Shown: positions 6,970 through 14,964 of the stretch, piece by piece | Layout: every line of letters begins with the position of its first letter | Position numbering within the stretch: position 1 is the first letter of the stretch | Source of the DNA: JAJKIP01 sp040509055 | GTDB taxonomy: Bacteria > Bacteroidota > Bacteroidia > Chitinophagales > Chitinophagaceae | DNA: 39,480 bases | Direction of reading: 5' to 3' | Assembly: GCA_040509055.1 (NCBI GenBank) | Contig: JBEVLT010000352.1 | Span: 1-39,480, forward strand | The notes under the pieces: generated by a model | The model's input: only the letters and a program-made list of their open reading frames with translations | Told to the model about the DNA's origin: nothing | Database searches by the model: none | Made by a program: the position numbers and the translations under genes

Positions 6970-9333
6970 CTAAAACCCTTTCTTCTCCTGTGCATTCTGC
7001 ATCGGGTTCCTGGCGGGCGCTCCTCCCTGCTGCTGCCTGAAAAGCTGGAAGCGGGTAGGTTCAGGTACCGACGGCCATTTGTTATTGCTTTCGTCGATGT
7101 CGGCGGTTTCGCGCATGGGGTCCAGCCGCACGGCCGCTACTTCTTTGTCTTTGATAAACGCTTTGGTAAGGCCCTTTTCATTCTTGCGCCATACCTGTGC
7201 GGGAATGCGCTCTGTTTCCTTTGTGCCGTCCTTGTAGGTCCATTCCAGGATGATGGGCATTACCAGGCCGCCTTTGTTGGTAAACTTCAGCTCGTACAGG
7301 TACTTGCCGGCCAGCCGGGCCTTTGCATCATCGTCAAGCGGTGCATTGCCAATTGTCGCATTCACGGTGTAGCCGGATGTATCATAGGCTTCGATGCCCC
7401 GGGCATACCGCCAGTAAAAATCGCGCAGCGTGGTGTCGGCATCCGTTTCAAAGCGGATATCCTTGTTCTCCCGGTTGCGGATCTTGGAGATGTCCTCGAA
7501 AGAGTTGAGGTTGGGCCTTGCCACCTTGCGCTGCAGGGTCGTATCCCTTACCGTAGTGGCCACTTCGGCCGTAGTCCGGTATGCCTTCACGCTGTCCAGC
7601 GAGATGTCGCAGGCATCGGTGCCATAGAACCAGCCTCTCCAGAACCAGTCCAGGTCTTCGCCGCTGGCGTCTTCCATGGTCCGGAAAAAATCGGCCGGCT
7701 CGGGATGTTTGAAGGCCCAGCGCCTGGCGTATTCTTTAAAGGCATAGTCAAACAGGTCGCGGCCCATGATGGTTTCGCGCAGCATGTTCAGCCCCGTGGC
7801 TGGTTTGGAATACGCATTCGGTCCGAAGCCGATGATGTTTTCCGAGTTCGACATGATGGGCTCCAGCTGGTCCTTGGGCAGCTTCATATAGTCAGTGATC
7901 AGGTAGGCCGGTCCTCTGGTTACCGGGAACTTGTTGTCCCAAAGCTCCTCGGCCAGGTATTCACAAAACGTATTCAGCCCTTCGTCCATCCAGCTCCACT
8001 GGCGTTCGTCGCTGTTGATGATCATGGGAAAGAAGTTGTGCCCCACTTCGTGGATCACCACGCCGAGCATCCCGTTCTTCGTGCCTTCGCTGTAGGTGCC
8101 GTCTTTTTCCGTACGGCCGAAGTTGAAACAGATCATCGGGTATTCCATCCCATTGTTTGCCTCCACGCTCTGCGCTACCGGGTACGGATAGGGGATGGTG
8201 AATTTGGAATAGGTCTTTACCGTATGCGCTACGGCCTTGGTGGAATATTTCCGGTACAGGCCATAGGCTTCCTTGCCGTAAAGGCTCATCGCCATGATCT
8301 TTTTACCTTCTACTACCACGGGCATGGCATCCCATACGAATTTCGGACTGGAGCCCCAGGCAAAGTCGCGTACGTTATCGGCTTTGAATACCCAGGTCTT
8401 TTTTTGCGTGGTGGTATTTTTTTCTGCTGCTTTAGCCTCATCCAGGGTCACGATCTCCATTACATCCGTAGCGGTACGTGCTTTTTGCCAGCGGGCCAGC
8501 TGGGCAGGTGTCAGCACCTGTGCATAGTTCTGGCACTCGCCGGTGGCGCCGATGATGTGATCGGCCGGTACGGTCATCTGCACTTTGAAGTTGCCGAAGG
8601 TGAGCGCAAACTCGCCGCGGCCGGTAAACTGGTGATTTTGCCAGCCCTGGAAATCGCTGTACACGCAAAGGCGGGGATACCACTGCGCCATGGTAAACAG
8701 GTAGTTACCGTCTTCGGGAAAGTATTCATACCCGCCGCGGCCGCCTTTCTTCATGCGGTCGGCAATATTGTAGTACCAGTCGATCTTAAAAATGAATTTC
8801 TGACCGGGTTTCAATACCCCCGGCAGCTCTACCCGCATCATCGTTTTGTTGACAGTATATTTCAGTGGTTTGCCGGTAGCGTCGGCGATACTTTTGATCT
8901 TGTCGCCAAAATCGTTGGGCTGCCTGGCGGCATCCATCCGGTCCAGGGCTGCTGCAGGGGTTCGCTCGCTGATCGAGCTGCCATCCTGGTAGTTGGCATT
9001 GTTGGCCGAGCTATGCTGGTTCTCGTCCAGCTGCAGCCACAGGTAGGTGAGTTCATTGGGCGAATTGTTGAAGTACGTGATGGTCTCGCTGCCCGTCAGC
9101 CGCAGGTTCTTTTCGTCCAGCTCGCATTTGATGTCGTAATCGCAGCGCTGCTGCCAGTATTTGGGACCTGGGGCGCCGCTGGCGGTCCGGTATTCGTTGG
9201 GCGTGGGCAGGATAGTGCCCAGCTGCTCGAACTTATTTCCGTGATTGGAGTTGGAATTGTTCTGGATGTTCTGGGCCATGAGCATAGTGCCGGTAAGCAT
9301 AGACAGCAGGCTCAGCGATAACAATTTTTTCAT
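6970..9333 (-). CDS. Secreted M1-family metallopeptidase
   Basis: This 787-residue gluzincin has a signal peptide (MKKLLSLSLLSMLTGTMLMA), which fixes the start at 9333; the frame is open to 9420 but that part overlaps the upstream gene. The zinc site is HEVGH (residues 428-432), followed after 18 residues by E451 in WMDEGLN, the HExxH-18-E pattern of M1 aminopeptidases. The exopeptidase motif GxMEN appears as NNGMEYP (~394-400), so the asparagine is not conserved, as in many large Bacteroidota M1 homologues. The N-terminal half is a beta-sandwich and the C-terminus is polar (QNAQEKKGF). It starts 14 nt after the HupE-like stop, so the two are almost certainly one transcript. Confidence 0.92.
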   Translation of the reverse strand: MKKLLSLSLLSMLTGTMLMAQNIQNNSNSNHGNKFEQLGTILPTPNEYRTASGAPGPKYWQQRCDYDIKCELDEKNLRLTGSETITYFNNSPNELTYLWLQLDENQHSSANNANYQDGSSISERTPAAALDRMDAARQPNDFGDKIKSIADATGKPLKYTVNKTMMRVELPGVLKPGQKFIFKIDWYYNIADRMKKGGRGGYEYFPEDGNYLFTMAQWYPRLCVYSDFQGWQNHQFTGRGEFALTFGNFKVQMTVPADHIIGATGECQNYAQVLTPAQLARWQKARTATDVMEIVTLDEAKAAEKNTTTQKKTWVFKADNVRDFAWGSSPKFVWDAMPVVVEGKKIMAMSLYGKEAYGLYRKYSTKAVAHTVKTYSKFTIPYPYPVAQSVEANNGMEYPMICFNFGRTEKDGTYSEGTKNGMLGVVIHEVGHNFFPMIINSDERQWSWMDEGLNTFCEYLAEELWDNKFPVTRGPAYLITDYMKLPKDQLEPIMSNSENIIGFGPNAYSKPATGLNMLRETIMGRDLFDYAFKEYARRWAFKHPEPADFFRTMEDASGEDLDWFWRGWFYGTDACDISLDSVKAYRTTAEVATTVRDTTLQRKVARPNLNSFEDISKIRNRENKDIRFETDADTTLRDFYWRYARGIEAYDTSGYTVNATIGNAPLDDDAKARLAGKYLYELKFTNKGGLVMPIILEWTYKDGTKETERIPAQVWRKNEKGLTKAFIKDKEVAAVRLDPMRETADIDESNNKWPSVPEPTRFQLFRQQQGGAPARNPMQNAQEKKGF

Positions 9334-9347
9334 GCAATGTGATTTAT

Positions 9348-9926
9348 TTATACAGGTATACGTTCCAGTGTCATTTTCAGCGCCAGGCTGAATACGGCGG
9401 CAGATAAGAAAATCACCCATTCCCGCCGGGGCACACGCAGCAGCGTCACCAGCGCATGTGTAACGAGCAGCAGGATGATCACCACCACGATCTGTCCTGC
9501 TTCCAGCCCCAGGTTGAAGCCGAACAGGCTCCAGCCGAGGTTTTGGTCCTTCGCCAGCATAAAGCGGATGGAGTTGGCAAACCCCATCCCATGCACCAGG
9601 CCGAAGAACAGTGCCAGGAAATAATTGACCCGGATAGACCGGGGTGTGAATTTTTTCTGGAACAGGTTGGAAAAGGCCGTGATGACGATGGTAACAGGGA
9701 TCAGGAATTCCACCCAGTCCGTGGAAAAGCGCAGGATGTTCAGTACGCTCAGTGCCAGGGTGAGGGAATGCCCGATGGTAAAAGCCGTCACCAGTACCAG
9801 CACCTGCTTCCAGTCTTTGAGCAGGTAAATGGCGGCCAGCGCAGCAATAAAGAGCTGGTGGTCCAGCGCATTGCTGCTGATGATATGCTCCCAGCCCAGC
9901 CCGAAATAAAATCCGAAATCTCCCAT
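9348..9926 (-). CDS. HupE/UreJ-like integral membrane protein
   Basis: This 192-residue protein has about six hydrophobic segments and the histidine motifs of the HupE/UreJ family: GWEHI (H14), ALDHQLF (H23), FTIGHSLTL (H53) and GLVHGMGFA (H112). HupE/UreJ proteins are nickel or cobalt permeases or accessory proteins of hydrogenase and urease, but neither enzyme is present here. It lacks the extracellular N-terminal domain that longer family members carry; the divergent DUF6702 protein could supply something similar. It is the first gene of an operon with the M1 peptidase. The family is confident, the transported ion is unknown. Confidence 0.85.
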   Translation of the reverse strand: MGDFGFYFGLGWEHIISSNALDHQLFIAALAAIYLLKDWKQVLVLVTAFTIGHSLTLALSVLNILRFSTDWVEFLIPVTIVITAFSNLFQKKFTPRSIRVNYFLALFFGLVHGMGFANSIRFMLAKDQNLGWSLFGFNLGLEAGQIVVVIILLLVTHALVTLLRVPRREWVIFLSAAVFSLALKMTLERIPV

Positions 9927-9970
9927 GCGTGCAGTGTGGTGATGAGACCTGCGGCCAACCGCTTGTCCCT

Positions 9971-10001
9971 TTTTGACGTCAACTTCAATAAGACGTCAAA
10001 A
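9971..10001. promoter_or_regulatory. Perfect inverted repeat between divergent genes
   Basis: TTTTGACGTC, 11 nt, then GACGTCAAAA forms a perfect 10-bp inverted repeat. Each arm contains the palindrome GACGTC, so the site also reads as direct copies of GACGTCAA 17 nt apart. It lies between the HupE-like gene (start 9926) and the DUF6702 gene (start 10040), where an operator for both could sit. No T-run marks it as a terminator. Confidence 0.5.
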
Positions 10002-10039
10002 TAATCCAGACTTTTGTAATCCTGAAAAATTTTCCGCCA

Positions 10040-10585
10040 ATGGTTGCCGGACTCAATAAATGGCTTTTTCTGATCTGCCTGCCTGCCGTTTTTTACACAG
10101 GCGCCAAACCAGTGCTTCCCGGCAGAGGGGACGCGGTGGCCGGGGCGCATCCTTTTCATGTGAGCGTGGTGGAGATCAATCACAATGCTGCTGAAAAAAC
10201 GCTCGAGATCAGCTGCAAGCTGTTTACCGACGATTTTGAAAAAGTATTGGTGCAGAACTACCGGACAAAAGTGGACCTGATCAATCCGCCGGACAGGAAA
10301 GCGATGGATACGCTGGTGAAAAAATACATTACCGCCCATTTATCCCTTTCGGCCGACGGCAAACCGGTTAGTTTTACGTACCTGGGGTTTGAGCGGGACC
10401 AGGAAGCGGTATACGGCTATGTGCAGGCCAATGGCATCCCTTCGGTCAAAAAGCTGGAGATATCGGATAAGCTGCTGCACGATTTTTTTACCGATCAGGT
10501 CAACCTGGTGCATGCGACGGTGGGCGGCAACCGTAAGAGCGCGAAACTGGACTACCCGGCGTCTGCGGCCACACTTAGCTTTTAA
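10040..10585 (+). CDS. Secreted DUF6702-family protein
   Basis: This 181-residue protein has a hydrophobic N-terminus (LNKWLFLICLPAVFYTGA) and then the DUF6702-like core: AHPFHVSVVEINHN, EISCKLFTDDFEKVL and LGFERDQEAVYGYVQANG. DUF6702 proteins are small, secreted and of unknown function in Bacteroidota, and they tend to occur beside HupE/UreJ-like and M1-peptidase genes, as here. Histidines near the mature N-terminus (AHPFH, NHN) could bind metal, but this is speculation. It is divergent from the HupE-M1 operon. An AT-rich run (AAAAGTAAAAATTCAAAAGTTAAAAGG, in 10584-10610) of a type scattered between genes in such genomes follows the stop. Confidence 0.8.
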   Translation: MVAGLNKWLFLICLPAVFYTGAKPVLPGRGDAVAGAHPFHVSVVEINHNAAEKTLEISCKLFTDDFEKVLVQNYRTKVDLINPPDRKAMDTLVKKYITAHLSLSADGKPVSFTYLGFERDQEAVYGYVQANGIPSVKKLEISDKLLHDFFTDQVNLVHATVGGNRKSAKLDYPASAATLSF

Positions 10586-10662
10586 AAGTAAAAATTCAAA
10601 AGTTAAAAGGTGGCCTTAAACTGGGGCCTCAGCTTTCGGGCTTTTCATTTTGACTTGCCGCT

Positions 10663-11961
10663 TTACGCGTCTTCCATCTCCTCCCTCAATTCCTTGCTGA
10701 TCTTCACCAGTACCTTGTCGATGCGGTGGCTGTCCATGTCGATGATCTCGAACTGGAATCCTTTCCAGCTGAATTTCTCGCCGGTGAGCGGGATGCGTTC
10801 CAGGCTGTGCAGGATAAAACCGGCCAGGGTGTCGAAATCGTGTTCGCCCTCATTCATCCATTCGGTTTTTTCAAAACGGGTCAGGAAGTCGTAGAAAGGG
10901 ATCTGTGCATCCACGAGGAAGGAACCGTCCTCTCGTTCGATGATTTCGTAATCGGCCATGTCGGGCTGGGGAATATCGCCCACGATGGCTTCCAGGAGGT
11001 CGTTGAGCGTGATCATGCCCAGTACGCTGCCGTACTCGTCCACGATAAAGCAGGAATGCGTTTTGGACTGCTTGAACTTTTCCAGCACCTGGTAGGGTGA
11101 GTTGTTCTCGGGTATGAAAAGAGCAGGCTGCATGATATCCCTGAACAGCTGGTGATCGGGCGATATGTACAGGTCCTTGATGGACACGACGCCTTTGATA
11201 TTGTCTACTTCACCGTCGCAGATCGGGTATACGGAATGCGGCTCGCGCAGGATCTTTTCCTTGATCTTTTCTTCGTTTTCGTTAGGGTTGAACCAGATGA
11301 TATCGCTGCGGTGTGTCATCAGCGAAGTGATGTTCCGGTCGCCCAGGTGAAAGACGCGTTCGATGATCTGCTGCTCGGCTTCGTCGATGGTGCCGGCCTC
11401 GGTGCCCTCGGTGATCAGGGTTTTGATCTCTTCCTCCGTCACCGCATCGTCTTTCATCCGTTTGATATTGAACAGGGTAAAAAAGAAATTGCTCACCTTG
11501 TTCAGCAGCCACACGATGGGGTGGGTGATGCGGGCAAAGACATTCATCGGTGTGGCTACCAGTTTGGCGATCTTTTCAGCCTGCAGCAGCCCGATCCGTT
11601 TGGGGATCAGTTCGCCGAAGATGATGGACAGCAGCGTGACCAGAATGACGATAATGATCGTGGCAACGGTATCGGCATAGGCCGTCAGGAAAGATATTTT
11701 GGCAATGGTTGGTTCCAGTTGTTCGCTGAAACGTTCGCCGGAGTACACACCCGTCAGGATGGAGATCAGGGTGATGCCGATCTGGGCGGCCGACAGGAAT
11801 ATCTCGGGGTTTTGCGAAAGCTCCAGTGCATTCCTGGCGCTGATGTCTCCCTTTTCCGCCTGGCTTTCCAGCTTCGATTTGCGGGCAGAAACCAGGGCGA
11901 TCTCTGACATGGTAAATAATCCGTTGAGTAAAATGAGAAGGGCCAGTATGAATATTTCCAT
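10663..11961 (-). CDS. CNNM/CorC-family protein (hemolysin-like, CBS pair)
   Basis: This 432-residue protein has an N-terminal CNNM (DUF21) membrane domain of about 180 residues, including MSEIALVSARKSKLE and IIFGELIPKRIGL. A CBS-domain pair follows at about residues 200-330 (MTHRSDIIWF, VYPICDGEVDNIKGVV, HSCFIVDEYGSVLGMITLNDLLEAIVGDI). A C-terminal CorC/HlyC domain ends at ILHSLERIPLTGEKF. Relatives are Mg2+ or Co2+ transport proteins; the old hemolysin name is misleading. GldE of gliding motility has the same architecture, but no gldD neighbour is seen. Its ATG overlaps the PAP2 stop by one base (TGATG), suggesting translational coupling. Confidence 0.9.
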   Translation of the reverse strand: MEIFILALLILLNGLFTMSEIALVSARKSKLESQAEKGDISARNALELSQNPEIFLSAAQIGITLISILTGVYSGERFSEQLEPTIAKISFLTAYADTVATIIIVILVTLLSIIFGELIPKRIGLLQAEKIAKLVATPMNVFARITHPIVWLLNKVSNFFFTLFNIKRMKDDAVTEEEIKTLITEGTEAGTIDEAEQQIIERVFHLGDRNITSLMTHRSDIIWFNPNENEEKIKEKILREPHSVYPICDGEVDNIKGVVSIKDLYISPDHQLFRDIMQPALFIPENNSPYQVLEKFKQSKTHSCFIVDEYGSVLGMITLNDLLEAIVGDIPQPDMADYEIIEREDGSFLVDAQIPFYDFLTRFEKTEWMNEGEHDFDTLAGFILHSLERIPLTGEKFSWKGFQFEIIDMDSHRIDKVLVKISKELREEMEDA

Positions 11962-12581
11962 CAGGGCGACATAATTGGTTGGTTACCGAAGATAGCAAAT
12001 CCGAAGCGCTTATTGAATACCCGGCCGGTGATTGTACCTAAAATTAATCCAACGATAGCGCCGGCCAGCACATCCAGCGGGTAATGGACCCCTACGTATA
12101 CCTGTGCATACACGATCAGCGTGGCCCAGACAAAACCGGCAGCAGCCCATTTGCCGAGTACCGGTTTCAGGGTGATATAGAAAAAAGCAGCCAGCCCGAA
12201 ATGGTTGGCGGCATGGTTGGAAATAAAGCTGAAGCCGCCGGAGCAATAATCTACCAGCAGCCGCACCTGCTGCCGGAAATCGGGATCGCTGCAGGGGCGC
12301 AGCCGTTCGAACTGGTGTTTGAAAAGCTGGGTGCCGGTCATGTCGGTCAGCGCAGCCGTGACCAGGAAAAACACACACCACCAGATGCCGGTGCGCTTAA
12401 AATTCAGCAGGGCAAATACTCCGAGGAACAGGTAGAGCGGCGCCCAGTTCTTCCCGTTCCGCATAAAGGGCATGATACTGTCGAATACAGGATTGGTCCA
12501 GTCATTGTTCAGTTTGATGAACAGCCACTGGTCTGCTTGTTCCAGGGTTTGCCAGAAGGTCAGTTGCAGCAGGAAAACCAT
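11961..12581 (-). CDS. PAP2-family membrane phosphatase
   Basis: This 206-residue protein has about five membrane segments and the three PAP2 signatures. These are KHQFERLRP (Kx6RP), FISNHAANH in place of the usual PSGH, and VGVHYPLDVLAG for the third motif. The catalytic histidines are kept, while the PSG part of motif 2 is changed to ISN, a variant seen in undecaprenyl-pyrophosphate-phosphatase-like members. The likely substrate is a lipid phosphate such as undecaprenyl pyrophosphate. It has its own promoter and is coupled to the CNNM/CorC gene. The divergent neighbour is an LtaS-like enzyme, which also handles lipid-linked groups. Confidence 0.87.
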   Translation of the reverse strand: MVFLLQLTFWQTLEQADQWLFIKLNNDWTNPVFDSIMPFMRNGKNWAPLYLFLGVFALLNFKRTGIWWCVFFLVTAALTDMTGTQLFKHQFERLRPCSDPDFRQQVRLLVDYCSGGFSFISNHAANHFGLAAFFYITLKPVLGKWAAAGFVWATLIVYAQVYVGVHYPLDVLAGAIVGLILGTITGRVFNKRFGFAIFGNQPIMSP

Positions 12582-12586
12582 AGCTC

Positions 12587-12621
12587 CAAAAATACCGATT
12601 GCCCGGATAACCGGCCGCCAA
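12587..12621 (-). promoter_or_regulatory. Promoter for the PAP2-CNNM operon
   Basis: On the minus strand, TATTTTTG (12587-12594) exactly matches the -7 box and is preceded, 23 nt upstream, by TTGG (12618-12621), a near match to the -33 TTTG. The box ends 5 nt before the ATG, implying a leaderless or nearly leaderless mRNA. Confidence 0.55.
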
Positions 12622-12697
12622 TAAAGAATTATATTGCAGCGATGACGGAATTTTTTTCTTTTGCAGGTTGTTCACCCGGTAAAGGTTTTCTGGTTGC

Positions 12698-14668
12698 ATG
12701 CTGATACGGTACAAAATACCCAAGACGATCCTGTGGATCGTCAACCTGTTCCTGATCTTTTTGCTGATCTTCACCCTGTTCAGGCTGGCCACGTACCTGG
12801 CATTCAGGCCGCGCGACTATTCGTTGGGTGAGCTGCTTCCTTCTTTCCTGATGGGCGTGCGGTACGATCTGCGGTGGATATCCATTATCCTGCTGCCGGT
12901 AGTGCTCATCAGTCTTACGCCGCGGCTGTCGCCGTTCTACTCCCCGCGAAATAAAAAGTGGTGGACCTGGTACCTGGCGGTGATTACGTTTATCGTTTTT
13001 TTCTTCTTTGCCGCCGACTTTGGCAGTTTTTCTTACAACCAGACGCGGCTGGATGCGGGGGCCATGAATTTTGTGGAAGACCCGGGTACATCCTGGCGCA
13101 TGATGTGGCAGACCTACCCGATGATCTGGATGATCCTCGGTCTGCTGGTGGCGGTATGGTTCTTCCGCTGGATGTACCACAAAAGCCACTGGCGCGTGAT
13201 TGCACAGACCGACGGGCTGGGCATCCCCTACCGCAGGAAGTTCTTTATAGTGTCAGCCCTGGTGCTGGGGCTTTTTATATACGGCAGCCTGTCCTGGCCG
13301 CCGCTCACCCGCAACGATAGTTTCCGCTTCAGGGATGGGTTTAAATCTTTCCTGGCCATCAACCCGCTGCAGAATTTCTTTACCACGCTGCGGTTTCGCC
13401 GGCCGGAGTACAACGAGCAGAAGGCAAAAGCCGCGTTCCCGCTGGTCAGGGAATGGCTGCAATGGCCGGCGGCCGGTAGTTTTTCCTACCGCCGTACCAT
13501 CGCACCCGGCAGCAAGGCCCTGGAGAGCCGCCCCAATATCGTACTGGTGATGTGCGAGTCGTTCAGCATGTACAAAAGCACCATGAGCGGCAACCCGCTC
13601 AACACCACCCCGTTCTTCGATTCGCTTTGCCGGCAGGGTATCTTTTTCGAACGGTGTTTTTCCCCGCATTTCTCCACGGCCAGGGGCCTGTTTGCTATCC
13701 TTACCGGTATTCCCGATGCGCAGATGTTCCGCTTTTCCACCCGCAACCCCGAAGCCCTGTCGCAGCATACCATCGTCAACAGCTTCGAAGGGTATAATAA
13801 GCACTACTTCCTGGGCGGTAATCCCGAATTCAACAACTTCAAAGGGCTGCTCGGTAATATCGACGACCTGCAGATGCATACCGAGGGCAGCTTTGCCTCG
13901 CCGCGGATCAATGTATGGGGCATCAGCGACAAGGATCTTTTCCTGGAGGCCAATGCCGTGTTCCGGAAAGAGATCCGCCCGTTCTTCGCCATTGTGCAGA
14001 CATCGGATAATCACCGTCCGTACATGATCCCTCCGCAGGATACGGATTTCAGGCGCCTGACCCTGACCGACGAAGAATTACAGCAATACGGGTTTGAGTC
14101 GCTGGATGAGTACAATACATTCCGCTATTCTGATTATTGCTTCCGCAAGTTTATACAGGCTGCAGAGAAGGAGCCCTATTTTCATAACACGATTTTTGTG
14201 TTTATCGGCGACCACGGCGTAGCGGGCAATGCCGCCGCCATCTATCCTGCTGCCTGGACGGAGCACCGGCTTACCGACGAGCATGTGCCCCTGTTGTTTT
14301 ATGCGCCCTACCTGCTGCAGCCGCAAAAGCGCAGCGAAGTGGTATCGCAGATCGATGTGTTGCCCACAATAGCCGGGATGGTGCAGCAACCGTATGTGAA
14401 TACGACCCTGGGCAGGGACCTGCTGGACCCGGCCAAGAAAAACAATTTTGCTTTTGTTACCAATACGGCCGGCCGCATCGGTATGGTCACCGACGACTTT
14501 TATTTTACCACCCATCTCAACTTTCCCGATGAGCAGATGGTGCCGGTGCGCTACAGCAGCCGTGCTTACACCCGGGCGGAGCGCGACTCCATACAGAAAA
14601 CACTATCCGTGTTTACCACTGCTTTCTTCGAAACGGCGAAGTATATGCTGATGCACAATAAGAAATAG
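12698..14668 (+). CDS. LtaS-like membrane sulfatase-fold transferase
   Basis: This 656-residue protein has five N-terminal membrane helices (about residues 10-200) followed by an extracytoplasmic alkaline-phosphatase-fold domain. The metal-binding and catalytic motifs are visible: VMCESFS (E287), the nucleophile region HFSTARGLFA (probably T327), HxDK-like WGISDKDLF (D411), SDNHRPY (H439) and FIGDHG (D505/H506). Gram-positive LtaS polymerises glycerol phosphate from phosphatidylglycerol. In Bacteroidota, which make no lipoteichoic acid, such proteins are more likely to transfer phosphoglycerol or phosphoethanolamine to a glycan or lipid. It is divergent from the PAP2 operon, and a repeat-rich intergenic stretch follows. 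Confidence 0.88.
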   Translation: MLIRYKIPKTILWIVNLFLIFLLIFTLFRLATYLAFRPRDYSLGELLPSFLMGVRYDLRWISIILLPVVLISLTPRLSPFYSPRNKKWWTWYLAVITFIVFFFFAADFGSFSYNQTRLDAGAMNFVEDPGTSWRMMWQTYPMIWMILGLLVAVWFFRWMYHKSHWRVIAQTDGLGIPYRRKFFIVSALVLGLFIYGSLSWPPLTRNDSFRFRDGFKSFLAINPLQNFFTTLRFRRPEYNEQKAKAAFPLVREWLQWPAAGSFSYRRTIAPGSKALESRPNIVLVMCESFSMYKSTMSGNPLNTTPFFDSLCRQGIFFERCFSPHFSTARGLFAILTGIPDAQMFRFSTRNPEALSQHTIVNSFEGYNKHYFLGGNPEFNNFKGLLGNIDDLQMHTEGSFASPRINVWGISDKDLFLEANAVFRKEIRPFFAIVQTSDNHRPYMIPPQDTDFRRLTLTDEELQQYGFESLDEYNTFRYSDYCFRKFIQAAEKEPYFHNTIFVFIGDHGVAGNAAAIYPAAWTEHRLTDEHVPLLFYAPYLLQPQKRSEVVSQIDVLPTIAGMVQQPYVNTTLGRDLLDPAKKNNFAFVTNTAGRIGMVTDDFYFTTHLNFPDEQMVPVRYSSRAYTRAERDSIQKTLSVFTTAFFETAKYMLMHNKK

Positions 14669-14696
14669 TTTGAGGTTGATTAACGATGGGGTGAGG

Positions 14697-14891
14697 CGGG
14701 TTTACTGGTTTGAACATGTTCCATGCAGGTTCGGGGTTTGAGGTTTGATGTTCGGCGTGGCGTCATCGTACCTTCGATACAGGTCAGCTGCAGAACGATC
14801 AGGTTGGATCAGCCTGATAAGCATTCAACATCAAACCTCTAACCCGTACGTAAGACTGTTTGAAATAAATAATGCATGCCCATGCCTGAAG
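14697..14891. repeat. Long intergenic direct repeat, copy A
   Basis: About 195 bp repeats at 16032-16216 with roughly 80-85% identity by eye. Both copies begin CGGGTTTACTGGTTTGAACA and end near GCCTGAAG. Copy A has a 7-bp insertion (AGGTTTG) relative to copy B. Within it, GAGGTTTGATGTT (14740-14752) and AACATCAAACCTC (14827-14839) form a perfect 13-bp inverted repeat. It fills most of the 296-base gap after the LtaS-like gene; no ORF or T-run terminator is evident there. Confidence 0.85.
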
Positions 14892-14964
14892 GAACCCGAA
14901 CCTCAAACGTAATTTGAGACTGCTACAGTCAAAAAAGGAAAACTTCAACAAAGTACCCCAACCT

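Noticed and set aside
7705..9321. A 538-codon open frame antisense to the M1 peptidase
   Set aside because: It mirrors the peptidase exactly, has no recognisable domain and starts inside the gene. Such frames arise from the codon bias of GC-rich genes.
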